Source of the DNA: Luteimonas sp. JM171
GTDB taxonomy: Bacteria > Pseudomonadota > Gammaproteobacteria > Xanthomonadales > Xanthomonadaceae
Assembly: GCF_001717465.1 (NCBI RefSeq)
Contig: NZ_CP017074.1
Span: forward strand, 1,826,873 to 1,890,872
Direction: 5' to 3'
DNA length: 64,000 nucleotides
The number at the start of each line of letters is the position of its first letter. The first letter of the stretch is position 1. Positions 41,801 to 50,283 of this stretch are shown piece after piece. Position numbers and translations under genes: made by a program. The notes beneath the pieces are model-generated. The model had not been told where the DNA came from, searched no databases, and worked only from the letters and a program-made list of their open reading frames with translations.

Positions 41801-43003
41801 TCAGCCCAGCACGAGGCTGTTGAACTGCAGGATCGGCAGCAGGATCGAGAGCACGATCAGCGCCACCAGCACGCCCATCACCACGATGATGGCCGGCTCC
41901 AGCAGGCTCATCGCGGCCGAGGTGAAGGTGGTGAATTCGCGCTCCAGGTAATCGGCGGCGCGCTCGAGCATTGGCGCCAGGCGCCCGCTCTCCTCGCCGC
42001 TGGAGGCCATGTACAGCAGGGTTGGCGGGAATACGCCCGCGCGGCGCATCGCAGAAGACAGGCTGGCACCTTCGCGGATGTCGTCGGCCATGCCGTCGGT
42101 GGCCGCGCGCAGGACGCGGTTGCCGACGGTGCGGGCGGTGATGCGCAGGCCCTCCAGCACCGGCAGTCCGCTGGCCAGCATGATCGCCAGCGTGCGCGCC
42201 AGGCGCGCCGCGTGCAGGTCGCGCAGCAGGCGGCCGAGGAAGGGCGCGCGCAGCAGCACGGCGTCAAAGCGCAGCCGCGGACCGGGCCTGCGCAGCAGCG
42301 CGGCCAGGCCGACGCCGGCCACTACCAGCAGCGCCAGCATCAGCAGGCCCCAGCCGGTCATGGCCTCCGATACGCCGATCACCGCCCGGGTCAGCCAGGG
42401 CAGGGTCCGGCCCATGGAGTCGAACTGCTCCACCACCCGCGGGACCACGAACGTCATGAGCGCCGCGATCACCACCAGCGCCGTGGCCGCGAGCGCGGCC
42501 GGATACACCAGCGCGGCCACCAGCTTGCCGCGCACCTGCTGCTGGCGCTCGAGCAGGTCGGCCAGGCGTTCGAGGATCTCCGGCAGTGCGCCGGTGCCTT
42601 CGCCCGCAGCCACCATGGCCCGATACAGCGGCGGAAACGCTTTGCCTTGGCGGGCCATGGCATCGGAGAGGCGGAAGCCTTCGACCACCGCGGCATGGGT
42701 CGCCAGCAACACGCGCCGGGTGCCCGGGCGCTCGGCCTGGGTACCGATGGTGCGCAGCGCCTCCTCCATCGGTGCCACCGCGGCGAGCGTGGCCAGCTGG
42801 CGCGTGGCGAGGGCGAGATCGCGGGTGCCGAAGCGGCCGCGTCCGGCACTGGCGGGCGAGGCCGCCGGATCCAGGCGCACCGGCACCAGCCGGCGGCCGG
42901 CGAGGCGTTCGCGCGCCTCGCGCTCGCTGCCGGCCGACACCGTGCCGGTGCGGCTGCGGCCCCCGGGATCCAGCGCCTCGTATTCGAACACCGCCACGCT
43001 CAC
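41801..43003 (-). CDS. gspF: type II secretion inner-membrane platform protein F
   Basis: 400 residues from GTG at 43003. Polytopic platform protein with two repeated GspF domains (about 70-190 and 270-395) and three membrane helices. FEYEALDPGGRSRTGTVSA is the conserved N-terminus; AMVAAGEGTGALPEILERLADL and MASSGEESGRLAPMLERAADY are the paired family motifs. GTGA overlap with gspE. Confidence 0.96.
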   Translation of the reverse strand: MSVAVFEYEALDPGGRSRTGTVSAGSEREARERLAGRRLVPVRLDPAASPASAGRGRFGTRDLALATRQLATLAAVAPMEEALRTIGTQAERPGTRRVLLATHAAVVEGFRLSDAMARQGKAFPPLYRAMVAAGEGTGALPEILERLADLLERQQQVRGKLVAALVYPAALAATALVVIAALMTFVVPRVVEQFDSMGRTLPWLTRAVIGVSEAMTGWGLLMLALLVVAGVGLAALLRRPGPRLRFDAVLLRAPFLGRLLRDLHAARLARTLAIMLASGLPVLEGLRITARTVGNRVLRAATDGMADDIREGASLSSAMRRAGVFPPTLLYMASSGEESGRLAPMLERAADYLEREFTTFTSAAMSLLEPAIIVVMGVLVALIVLSILLPILQFNSLVLG

Positions 43004-44484
43004 GCGCCTCCCTCGCCGCGCTCGTCCTGGCGCACCACGCGCAGCGCTTCCTCCGCCGTGGTGGTGCCGGCGGCGACGCAGGCGCGGGCGGAGTCGGCCA
43101 GCCAGTCGCCGGAGACCGCGGCCTCGCGCGCGAGCGCATCCTCATCGGCGCCCGCACCGATCAGCGCGCGCAGGCGCTCGTCGATGGGCACGGCCTCATA
43201 GACCCCGATGCGCCCGGAAAAGCCGGTGTGCTGGCATTCGCCGCAGCCGGCAGCCGCGTACAGAGGCCCGGCGTAATCGGCCCCCATCAGGCGCGTGCTC
43301 AGCGCATCCGGCGCGCGCGGCTTGCGGCAGTGCTGGCACAGGCGACGGATCAGCCGCTGCGCCAGCACCAGCCGCACGGTGCTGGCGAGCAGGAAGGATT
43401 CGGTGCCCATGTCGCGCAGGCGGGTAATCGCGCCCAGGGCGTCATTGGTGTGCACGGTGGACAGGACCAGGTGCCCGGTGAGGCTGGCCTGGACGGCGAT
43501 CTGCGCGGTCTCCGGGTCGCGGATTTCGCCCACCATCACCACGTCCGGATCCTGGCGCAGGATCGCGCGCAGCCCGGCGGCGAACGTCATGCCGACCTTG
43601 GCATTGACCTGGGTCTGGCCCACGCCTTCGACCGCGTACTCGACCGGGTCTTCGACCGTGAGGATGTTGCGGCTGCCGTCGTTGAGCTTCTGCAGGCCGG
43701 CGTACAGGGTGGTGGTCTTGCCCGAGCCGGTGGGACCGGTGACCAGCACGATGCCGTTGGGCTGGGCCAGCGCGGCGCTGAACGCGGCCAGCACCTGTGG
43801 CGGCATGCCCAATTCGTCCAGGCCGCGTGCGCCCTGGTCCTTGTCCAGGATGCGCATCACCACCCGCTCGCCGTTGCGCGCGGGCAGGGTGGAGACGCGC
43901 ACGTCCAGCGCCTTGGCGCCCATCGCCAGCGAGATCCGGCCGTCCTGCGGCACCCGCCGCTCGGCAATGTCCAGCCGCGCCATCACCTTGACCCGCGAGA
44001 CCAGCATCGGCGCCAGCCGCGGCGGCAGGCTCAGCGACTCACGCATCACGCCGTCGATGCGGAAGCGCACCCGCAGGGCGCTTTCAAACGGCTCGATGTG
44101 CACGTCCGAGGCGCCGCTGCGCGCGGCCTCGGCGATCAGGCCGTTGATCAGGCGGATCACCGGGGCATCGTCCTGGGCATCGAGCAGGTCCTCGGCGGCA
44201 GGCAGGTCGTCGGCCAGCGCGTCCAGGCCGCCGGCATCCTCCAGTCCGTCGGTCGCGGCCAGGCCGTTGCCGGCGTAGGTCTCCGACAGGCGCCGGTCGA
44301 ACTCCGCCCGCGGCAGCACCTCCACGTCCAGCGGGCGTCCCAGCGCGCGCCGCGCCTCCACCAGCCCGTCGGGCGGGCTGCCCTCGCGCAGGCCCAGCCG
44401 GGCGCGCTCGCCCAGCGCCAGCAGCACCAGGCCGTGGCGGCGGGCGAAGGCGTAGGCCAGTGCGGGGGCAGCGGCTTCGCTCAC
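43000..44484 (-). CDS. gspE: type II secretion ATPase E
   Basis: 494 residues from GTG at 44484 (GTGA overlap with gspD). Hexameric ATPase that powers pseudopilus growth. Walker A GPTGSGKTTT near 250, the Asp box, Walker B RQDPDVVMVGEIRDPETA and the His box TGHLVLSTVHTNDA. The Zn-binding C-terminal module has CQHC and CGEC. All catalytic motifs are intact. Confidence 0.97.
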   Translation of the reverse strand: MSEAAAPALAYAFARRHGLVLLALGERARLGLREGSPPDGLVEARRALGRPLDVEVLPRAEFDRRLSETYAGNGLAATDGLEDAGGLDALADDLPAAEDLLDAQDDAPVIRLINGLIAEAARSGASDVHIEPFESALRVRFRIDGVMRESLSLPPRLAPMLVSRVKVMARLDIAERRVPQDGRISLAMGAKALDVRVSTLPARNGERVVMRILDKDQGARGLDELGMPPQVLAAFSAALAQPNGIVLVTGPTGSGKTTTLYAGLQKLNDGSRNILTVEDPVEYAVEGVGQTQVNAKVGMTFAAGLRAILRQDPDVVMVGEIRDPETAQIAVQASLTGHLVLSTVHTNDALGAITRLRDMGTESFLLASTVRLVLAQRLIRRLCQHCRKPRAPDALSTRLMGADYAGPLYAAAGCGECQHTGFSGRIGVYEAVPIDERLRALIGAGADEDALAREAAVSGDWLADSARACVAAGTTTAEEALRVVRQDERGEGGA

Positions 44485-46598
44485 GGTCCCTGTTCCTCCG
44501 CGGCGGGCAGCGGGGCCGGTGGCGCCACCGGGGCGGTGGTGCCGAAGTAATCCTGGATCAGCGCGTCGAGCAGGGCGCGGCCGTCAGCGGTGGTGCCGCC
44601 GCCGCCGAGCTGGCGGGCGCGCATGTAGTCGTAGCGCGGCGCGGTGATGGCCTGCGCCTGGGCCGAATCACGCACGATGGTGGGGCGGATGAACACCATC
44701 AGGTTGGTCTGGTTGCGCTCGCGCGCGGTGCTGCGGAACAGCGCGCCCAGGCCGGGGATGTCGCCCAGCACCGGCACTTTGTTGACGGTGTTGCGGTCGG
44801 CCTGGTCGAGCAGGCCGCCCAGCACCACGATCGAGCCGTCGTCGGCCAGCACCCGGGTGTCGATCTGGCGCTTGCTCAGGATCAGCTCGTTGAAATCCTC
44901 GCTCACCGGGCCGGCGATCGACGACACCTCCTGGCGCAGGGACAGGGTGATGCCGCCCCCGGCGTTGATCTGCGGCCGCACCAGCAGCTGCACGCCCACG
45001 TCCTGGCGCTGGATGGTGCGGAACGGGTTGCTGTTGGAATCGCCCAGCACCTCGCCGGTGGTGATCGGCACTTCCTGGCCAACGAGGATCCGGGCCTCCT
45101 CGTTGTCCAGGGTCAGGATCGAGGGCGTGGAGAGCAGGTTGGAGGCGGTGTCGCTCTTCACCGCGTCGATGATCAGGCCGAACACCGCGCTGCCGGTCTC
45201 GCCGGCCAGGCCCATGAGGCCGCCGTTGTAGCCCAGCAGCGAGCGCAGGGCGTTGTTGACCGCGGGCGAGTCGAGGTTGCCATCGCGGGCCGCGGCAGCG
45301 CCCGCGGCCAGCTCGCCCACGCCCGGGGCATTGCCCGGGAAGTTGGTGTAGCCCAGCGGAATGTTGCCGTCGCGGCCCGCCACCATGAGCTGCGCACCGA
45401 GCTTGCGCGCTGCGGCATCGGAAATCTCCACCACCAGCGCTTCCACCAGCACCTGCTCGCGGCGTACGTCGAGCTGGGTGATCACGTCGACCAGCATCCG
45501 CTGCGTTTCTGGATCGGCGTTGATGATGATGGCGTTGGCGCCGGGGTAGCGGGCGATCGTGGCGCGGCGGCCAGGTGCCACGGTCACCGACGCCGAGAGC
45601 GGCGAGCCATGGGCGGAGGCACTGCGGTCCAGGGCCATGGCGGTGTCCATCAGCCCCTGCGCGCCGGCGTCGGATGCCGGCGTGGACAGTTGGCGGGCGT
45701 GGGCGACGCCGTTCGCGGCGCCCCACTGGCCGGCCGCAAGCTGCGTTTCCTCCGGATTGCCGAGCACCTGCTGCAGCACCGGCAGCAGCTCCTCGGCGTT
45801 GGCGTGCTGCAGGCGGATCACGCGCACGTCGCCGCTGCTCTCGGCGCGCCGGTCCAGGTCCTCGACCACCCGGCGCACCGTGTCCACCAGCTCCGCGTCG
45901 CCGCGCAGCATCACCGCGTTGCTGCTCTCCACCGGCAGCACCGTGAGCACGCCGCCGCGGCCCTGGCCGCCGTACAGGCCGTTCACCACGCTGGCGATCT
46001 CCCGCGCCGAACTGTTGCGCAGGCTCACCGCCTCCACCCGCGAGCGATCCTGGTCGATCTGCCGGACCAGGCCGCGCAGGCGGCGCAGGTTGTCCACGTA
46101 GTCCGCCACCAGCAGGCTGTTGCCCTGCGGCGTGGCCAGCACCACGCCGCCGCGGCCCACCAACGGACGCACCGTATCGACCGCCGATGCGGCATCGACA
46201 TGGCGCAGGGTGAACACTTCGGTGGAGAAGCCGGACCCCCCGGCCGTGGCCGCACCGGGCTGCTGGGCAGCGGTGTCGTCGGGCACCACCCGGTAGATGC
46301 CGTCGCCAGCCGGCACCGCGATCTGGCCGTTGGCCCGCAGGGTCGCCACGAGGATCCCGAGCAGCTCCGGTTCGGTCAGCGGCTCCTCGTTGGACAGGGT
46401 GATCGTGCCCTGCACCCGTGGATCCACCAGGAACGTGGTGCCGGTGGCGCGGGCCACGTCCTGGATGAAGGCGCGGATATCGGCGTTCTGCACGCTGAGC
46501 GCCGGGGCCGGAGCGGTCGCATCCTGGGCACTGGTGGCGAAGGGCGCGGACGCGGCGAGGGCGGCTGCAAGCAGCCACGGGAAGATTCGAGGGTTCAA
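44481..46598 (-). CDS. gspD: type II secretion outer-membrane secretin D
   Basis: 705 residues. Signal peptide (about 1-24), N0 domain with VQNADIRAFIQDVARATG, N1-N3 repeats, and the secretin core with VPITTGEVLGDSNSN, VGVQLLVRPQI and VPVLGDIPGLGALFR. Start is TTG at 46598, overlapping the gspC stop (TTGA), so its translation is probably coupled to gspC. No pilotin gene (gspS) is adjacent. Confidence 0.96.
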   Translation of the reverse strand: MNPRIFPWLLAAALAASAPFATSAQDATAPAPALSVQNADIRAFIQDVARATGTTFLVDPRVQGTITLSNEEPLTEPELLGILVATLRANGQIAVPAGDGIYRVVPDDTAAQQPGAATAGGSGFSTEVFTLRHVDAASAVDTVRPLVGRGGVVLATPQGNSLLVADYVDNLRRLRGLVRQIDQDRSRVEAVSLRNSSAREIASVVNGLYGGQGRGGVLTVLPVESSNAVMLRGDAELVDTVRRVVEDLDRRAESSGDVRVIRLQHANAEELLPVLQQVLGNPEETQLAAGQWGAANGVAHARQLSTPASDAGAQGLMDTAMALDRSASAHGSPLSASVTVAPGRRATIARYPGANAIIINADPETQRMLVDVITQLDVRREQVLVEALVVEISDAAARKLGAQLMVAGRDGNIPLGYTNFPGNAPGVGELAAGAAAARDGNLDSPAVNNALRSLLGYNGGLMGLAGETGSAVFGLIIDAVKSDTASNLLSTPSILTLDNEEARILVGQEVPITTGEVLGDSNSNPFRTIQRQDVGVQLLVRPQINAGGGITLSLRQEVSSIAGPVSEDFNELILSKRQIDTRVLADDGSIVVLGGLLDQADRNTVNKVPVLGDIPGLGALFRSTARERNQTNLMVFIRPTIVRDSAQAQAITAPRYDYMRARQLGGGGTTADGRALLDALIQDYFGTTAPVAPPAPLPAAEEQGP

Positions 46599-47407
46599 GG
46601 CGATGTCGTCCGCAGGGTGAGGGTCTGCAACTGGCCGTTGCGCTGTACGGTCAGGCGGACCTCGTCGCGACCGGCGAGCTGGGACTCCAGCTCCGCCAGC
46701 CGTTCGGGATTGAGCTGGTTGCCATCCACGGCCACCAGTACGTCGCCGGCCTGGAGACCGGCCTGGCGCAGCGCTTCGCCGCCGCCGCGGGGAATGAGCG
46801 TGTAGCCGGTGACCCGTCCGCCTTCGGTGCGGGCGCGCAGGCCGGCCTGGGCGAGCAGCGCAGCCGGGTCGACCGCGGCGTCCGCGCTGGCCGCGGGCGG
46901 CGGCGCCGCCGAAGGCAGGCTGGCCGCGACCGGGGCGGTGCGGGCGGGCAGGGTGGATGCTCCGGGGTCAAGCTCCAGACGCTGCTCGCCGCCGCCCGTG
47001 CGCAGTACCGCGTGCCCCGCGCCGACGGCCGCAAGCGTGATCCCGGGAGCCACTTCGTCGCCGACCTGGAAGGCAGCCTGGGGGTCCCCGTCCTTGGTGG
47101 AAAGGATGGCCGAGCCGGAATCGCCAGACACTCGCACCGCGTGCAGGCGGAAGCCGCTGGCGCTGGCCGTGGCCGGCCCGCTGCGGGCGTCAGGATGGAA
47201 GGGGTCGAAGGCCAGGGCGATGGCTGGCGCGGGGCCGGCGGCGCGGCCCGTATCGGCAGGCGGCCAGTCGCCCACCGGGCCCGGTGGCGCGGCCAACAGC
47301 CATGCCAGGCGCGCGGCCTGGGCGGCGAGCAGCGCAACCAGGATCACTTCAACGACGGTCCGCAGCAGGGTGCTGCGATTGACGTGTATCAGGGACTGCA
47401 ATGACAC
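46595..47407 (-). CDS. gspC: type II secretion protein C
   Basis: 270 residues from GTG at 47407; an in-frame ATG at 47446 would add 13 residues. One membrane helix (about 15-38), the periplasmic HR domain that contacts the secretin, a Pro/Ala linker and a C-terminal PDZ-like domain (GYTLIPRGGGEALRQAGLQAGD, VDGNQLN). I prefer GTG because a Pho-box-like site would then lie 61 bases upstream as at sister promoters, whereas ATG 47446 would leave almost no leader. Neither start has a clear Shine-Dalgarno. Confidence 0.85.
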   Translation of the reverse strand: MSLQSLIHVNRSTLLRTVVEVILVALLAAQAARLAWLLAAPPGPVGDWPPADTGRAAGPAPAIALAFDPFHPDARSGPATASASGFRLHAVRVSGDSGSAILSTKDGDPQAAFQVGDEVAPGITLAAVGAGHAVLRTGGGEQRLELDPGASTLPARTAPVAASLPSAAPPPAASADAAVDPAALLAQAGLRARTEGGRVTGYTLIPRGGGEALRQAGLQAGDVLVAVDGNQLNPERLAELESQLAGRDEVRLTVQRNGQLQTLTLRTTSP

Positions 47408-47468
47408 AGGGATTCTGGGCACGGGCGTCCGCGATCGCGCGGCCATGTGTCAGGAGTCCGCACAGGAT

Positions 47469-47486
47469 GCGACTGGTTGATGACAG
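47469..47486 (-). promoter_or_regulatory. Pho-box-like direct repeat upstream of gspC
   Basis: Minus strand: perfect 7-mer CTGTCAT, spacer CAAC, then CAGTCGC; 12 of 14 positions match the E. coli Pho box by hand count. It ends 61 bases before the GTG start of gspC and would place the whole secretion operon under PhoB. Confidence 0.55.
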
Positions 47487-47520
47487 TTCGGGGTCAGCTG
47501 CCACATTGTGCGGCCGCCGG

Positions 47521-47547
47521 CCCACCCGGCCTGCGGGGCCGGGTGGG
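47521..47547 (-). terminator. GC-rich hairpin between the TonB-dependent receptor gene and gspC
   Basis: Perfect 11-bp stem CCCACCCGGCC / GGCCGGGTGGG with a 5-base loop, 15 bases past the receptor stop codon in the direction of transcription. No T run follows, so it may be a weak terminator or an mRNA-stabilising stem that separates the receptor message from the secretion operon. Confidence 0.5.
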
Positions 47548-47561
47548 GGCGGGAAGGCCGG

Positions 47562-50189
47562 TCAGAACGAGGTCGACAGGCTCAGCGTGTAGGACACGCC
47601 GGGTTCGTAGCGGTACACATCCACCTTGTTGCCGCCGGCCTGCTGGTACTGGCGGAAGTCGGTCTCCAGCAGGTTGCGCGCGCTGAAGCCCAGGGTCACC
47701 GGATTGCGGCCGAAGTTGAACTCCTGGCGGAGCACGAAGTCCAGCGAGGTGCCCGGGTTTTCCATGTAATCCGGCTGTCCCGGCCGGCCGCGGGCGCTGA
47801 CCCGCTCGCCGACGTAGTTGGCGATGAGGGTGGCCTGGGTGGTGTCGCCCTCGATGCCGATCTGCAGGTTGCCGATGTGGTTGGACTGGCCCTGCAGCTC
47901 GCTGCCGTCGCGCACGAACAGGGTCGCGTCCTGCGGGCTGGCGAAGCCGTAGGGATGGACCAGATCACCGTCCTTGACCTCGACCTCCGAATCCGACCAG
48001 GTGTAGTTGGCCGCCAGGTACAGGCGCTTGTCGCCCCACCAGCTCGCCTGGACGGGAAGGTCGAAGTACTTCTTCACCTCGGTCTCAAAGCCGAACAGCG
48101 TGGCCGACGGGGCGTTGAGGAAGCTTTGCAGGATGCCGCCGCCGGGGGCGTCGTTGACGTTGCTTTCGATCGGGCGGTCGATGTCCTTGTAGAAAGCGCC
48201 GACCGTGAAGTACTCGCCGGAGCCGAAGAACCACTCGTAGCGGGCGTCCAGGTTCACCAGTTCGCTGTCGACCAGGTACGGGTTGCCGTAGAAGACGCGG
48301 TCGATGTCGGGGTCCAGGTACTGCAGCGGCGACAGCTCGCGGAACTGCGGCCTGGCGATGGTCTTGGACGCGCCGAAGCGGATCTGCTGGTTGTCCGAGA
48401 AGTTCCAGGTGACCGTCGCCGCCGGCAGCACGTAGCTGTTGCGCAGGGGATCCACGCCCCCCTGCCGCTCGCCGGTGAAGATGTTGTAGGTGTGGACCGC
48501 CTGGGTCGCGTCCTCGTAGCGCACGCCCACGGTGGCACGCACGAACGGGTTGATCTCGGCCTCGGCCTGCAGGTAACCGGCCTTGACCTTGAGGGTGGCG
48601 TCGTAGGCGGCGTCGCCGGAGTTGCCGGTGACCTCGCGCAGGCGCAGCAGGTCCTGGCTCAGGTTGTAGTCCGAGAACAGGTAGTCCGGCCGCTGGTAGC
48701 GGTTGTAGTGCGGCAGCGGGCCATCGAGCGCCAGGAACCGGAACTCGCGGTTCTCGGCATTGCGGTCGTTGTCCGAATACGCCGCGCCGCCGGCCAGGGT
48801 GATGTCGCGCTCGACCGGCAGGCGCCAGGTCACGTCGACACCGCCGCTGGCGACCTCGTCCTCGACGTTGCTGAAGCGCATGTAGTTCTGCACCCGCGAC
48901 GCGTCGTGCGACCAGTAGCCGTCAATGTTCTCGTAGCGGATGCCGGTCTCGTAGGGTGCATCACGGGTCGCCCGTGCCACCGCGCCGCGCCACTCGATCT
49001 TCAGGTCGTCGTATTCGCCGAAGGCGTGGCTGCCCGTGACCTGGTTGTTGATCAGCTCGCGCTCGAACCACTCCGTGTAGTCATCGCGGACGTCGAAGCC
49101 GGCCAGGGTGTCGTGGCCGTCGCGGGTGCGGGTTTCCTTGAGCGTGTCGTGAACATACAGCGAGGTCAGCGACACGCGGTGGCGCGGGCTCTCCCAGCCG
49201 GCGCCCAGCAGCACGTTGACCTTGGCGTTGTTGGTGGTGGAAAGGAAGTCGTAGCTCGAGTTGTACTGCACCGCCTGGTCGATGAAGACCGGGTCCTGCT
49301 GGACCCCAAAGCGCGTGCGCCACTCGTTGTCGAAGCCACCCACGGCGATGAAGCCGAGCCTGGCATCGTTGCCCATGTCCATCGACCAGCCGGCGCTTCC
49401 GCCGAAGCTCAGGTCCGGGTCGATGCTCTTTTTTTCCTGCAACACGCGGATATTGGCGTTCTGCAGGCTCCGGCCGATCCGGCGGATGTCTTCGCGCCCG
49501 AACTCGCCCAGGTCGACGCGGCGACCGCTGGCCATCGCATCGCGCAGTTCGCGCGGAATCTTGCGGGTGCCGTCGTCGTAGCCCCAGTAGTCATCGTCGG
49601 AACCGAAGTAGGTCAGGCCCTTCTCGAAGGTGGTGACGCTGTTGCCGCCGGTGCCAATGGACAGGTTGAGGAAGGGCTCGTCAGGAACCGCCAGCGACTG
49701 GAGGTCGATCACGCCGCCGCCAAACTCGCCGGGGTAGCGCGCCGAATAGGTCTTCTGCACGGTGACGCTCTCGAGCACTTCACTCGGGAACAGGTCCAGC
49801 GGCACCACGCGCTGCAGCGGCTCGGGGCTGGGCAGCGGCGAGCCGTTGAACAGCGCCGAGGAATAGCGCTCGCCCAGGCCGCGCACATACACGAATTTGC
49901 CGCGTACCAGGCTCAGGCCGGTGACCCGGGTCAGCGCCGCCGCGGCGTCGCTGTCGCCGGTGCGCTCGAAATCCTCGCGGGTGACGAACGAGGCCACCTC
50001 GGAGGTCTGGAGCATCGGCTCGGGGATGTATTCGCCACGTACCTGGATCGCGTCCAGCTGCACGGCGTCCTGGCCGGCGGTGTCTTCAGGAGTCTGCTGG
50101 GCCAATGCGGCGCACGGCGCCAGCAGCGCGGCGATCGCCAGCGACAGGTGGCGCCGGGCCAATCGGTTTCGTTTCAGGTTGGATTTCAT
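47562..50189 (-). CDS. TonB-dependent outer-membrane receptor
   Basis: 875 residues. Signal peptide ending ALA-Q near residue 31, a plug domain (EVASFVTREDFERTGDSDAAAALTR..., with VYVRGLGERYSSALFNG) and a 22-strand-type barrel ending in Phe. It has no N-terminal signalling extension. The position, between a surface lipoprotein gene and a type II secretion operon with Pho boxes, suggests uptake of a phosphate-containing compound; no ligand can be read from the sequence. GC-rich hairpins lie on both sides. Confidence 0.92.
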   Translation of the reverse strand: MKSNLKRNRLARRHLSLAIAALLAPCAALAQQTPEDTAGQDAVQLDAIQVRGEYIPEPMLQTSEVASFVTREDFERTGDSDAAAALTRVTGLSLVRGKFVYVRGLGERYSSALFNGSPLPSPEPLQRVVPLDLFPSEVLESVTVQKTYSARYPGEFGGGVIDLQSLAVPDEPFLNLSIGTGGNSVTTFEKGLTYFGSDDDYWGYDDGTRKIPRELRDAMASGRRVDLGEFGREDIRRIGRSLQNANIRVLQEKKSIDPDLSFGGSAGWSMDMGNDARLGFIAVGGFDNEWRTRFGVQQDPVFIDQAVQYNSSYDFLSTTNNAKVNVLLGAGWESPRHRVSLTSLYVHDTLKETRTRDGHDTLAGFDVRDDYTEWFERELINNQVTGSHAFGEYDDLKIEWRGAVARATRDAPYETGIRYENIDGYWSHDASRVQNYMRFSNVEDEVASGGVDVTWRLPVERDITLAGGAAYSDNDRNAENREFRFLALDGPLPHYNRYQRPDYLFSDYNLSQDLLRLREVTGNSGDAAYDATLKVKAGYLQAEAEINPFVRATVGVRYEDATQAVHTYNIFTGERQGGVDPLRNSYVLPAATVTWNFSDNQQIRFGASKTIARPQFRELSPLQYLDPDIDRVFYGNPYLVDSELVNLDARYEWFFGSGEYFTVGAFYKDIDRPIESNVNDAPGGGILQSFLNAPSATLFGFETEVKKYFDLPVQASWWGDKRLYLAANYTWSDSEVEVKDGDLVHPYGFASPQDATLFVRDGSELQGQSNHIGNLQIGIEGDTTQATLIANYVGERVSARGRPGQPDYMENPGTSLDFVLRQEFNFGRNPVTLGFSARNLLETDFRQYQQAGGNKVDVYRYEPGVSYTLSLSTSF

Positions 50190-50239
50190 GGAAGCAAGGC
50201 CTTGGCTGCGGACGGCGGGGTCCCGGTTGTCATTGCAGC

Positions 50240-50261
50240 GGGGCGGCGTTGCCGCCGCCCC
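50240..50261 (-). repeat. intercistronic hairpin before the receptor gene
   Basis: Perfect 9-bp stem GGGGCGGCG / CGCCGCCCC with loop TTGC, in the 94-base gap between the lipoprotein stop and the receptor start. It is likely a stem that stabilises the lipoprotein mRNA or partly terminates it, setting a higher dose of lipoprotein than receptor (inference). Confidence 0.5.
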
Positions 50262-50283
50262 GTGCTCGATTGGCTGGTGCCGG

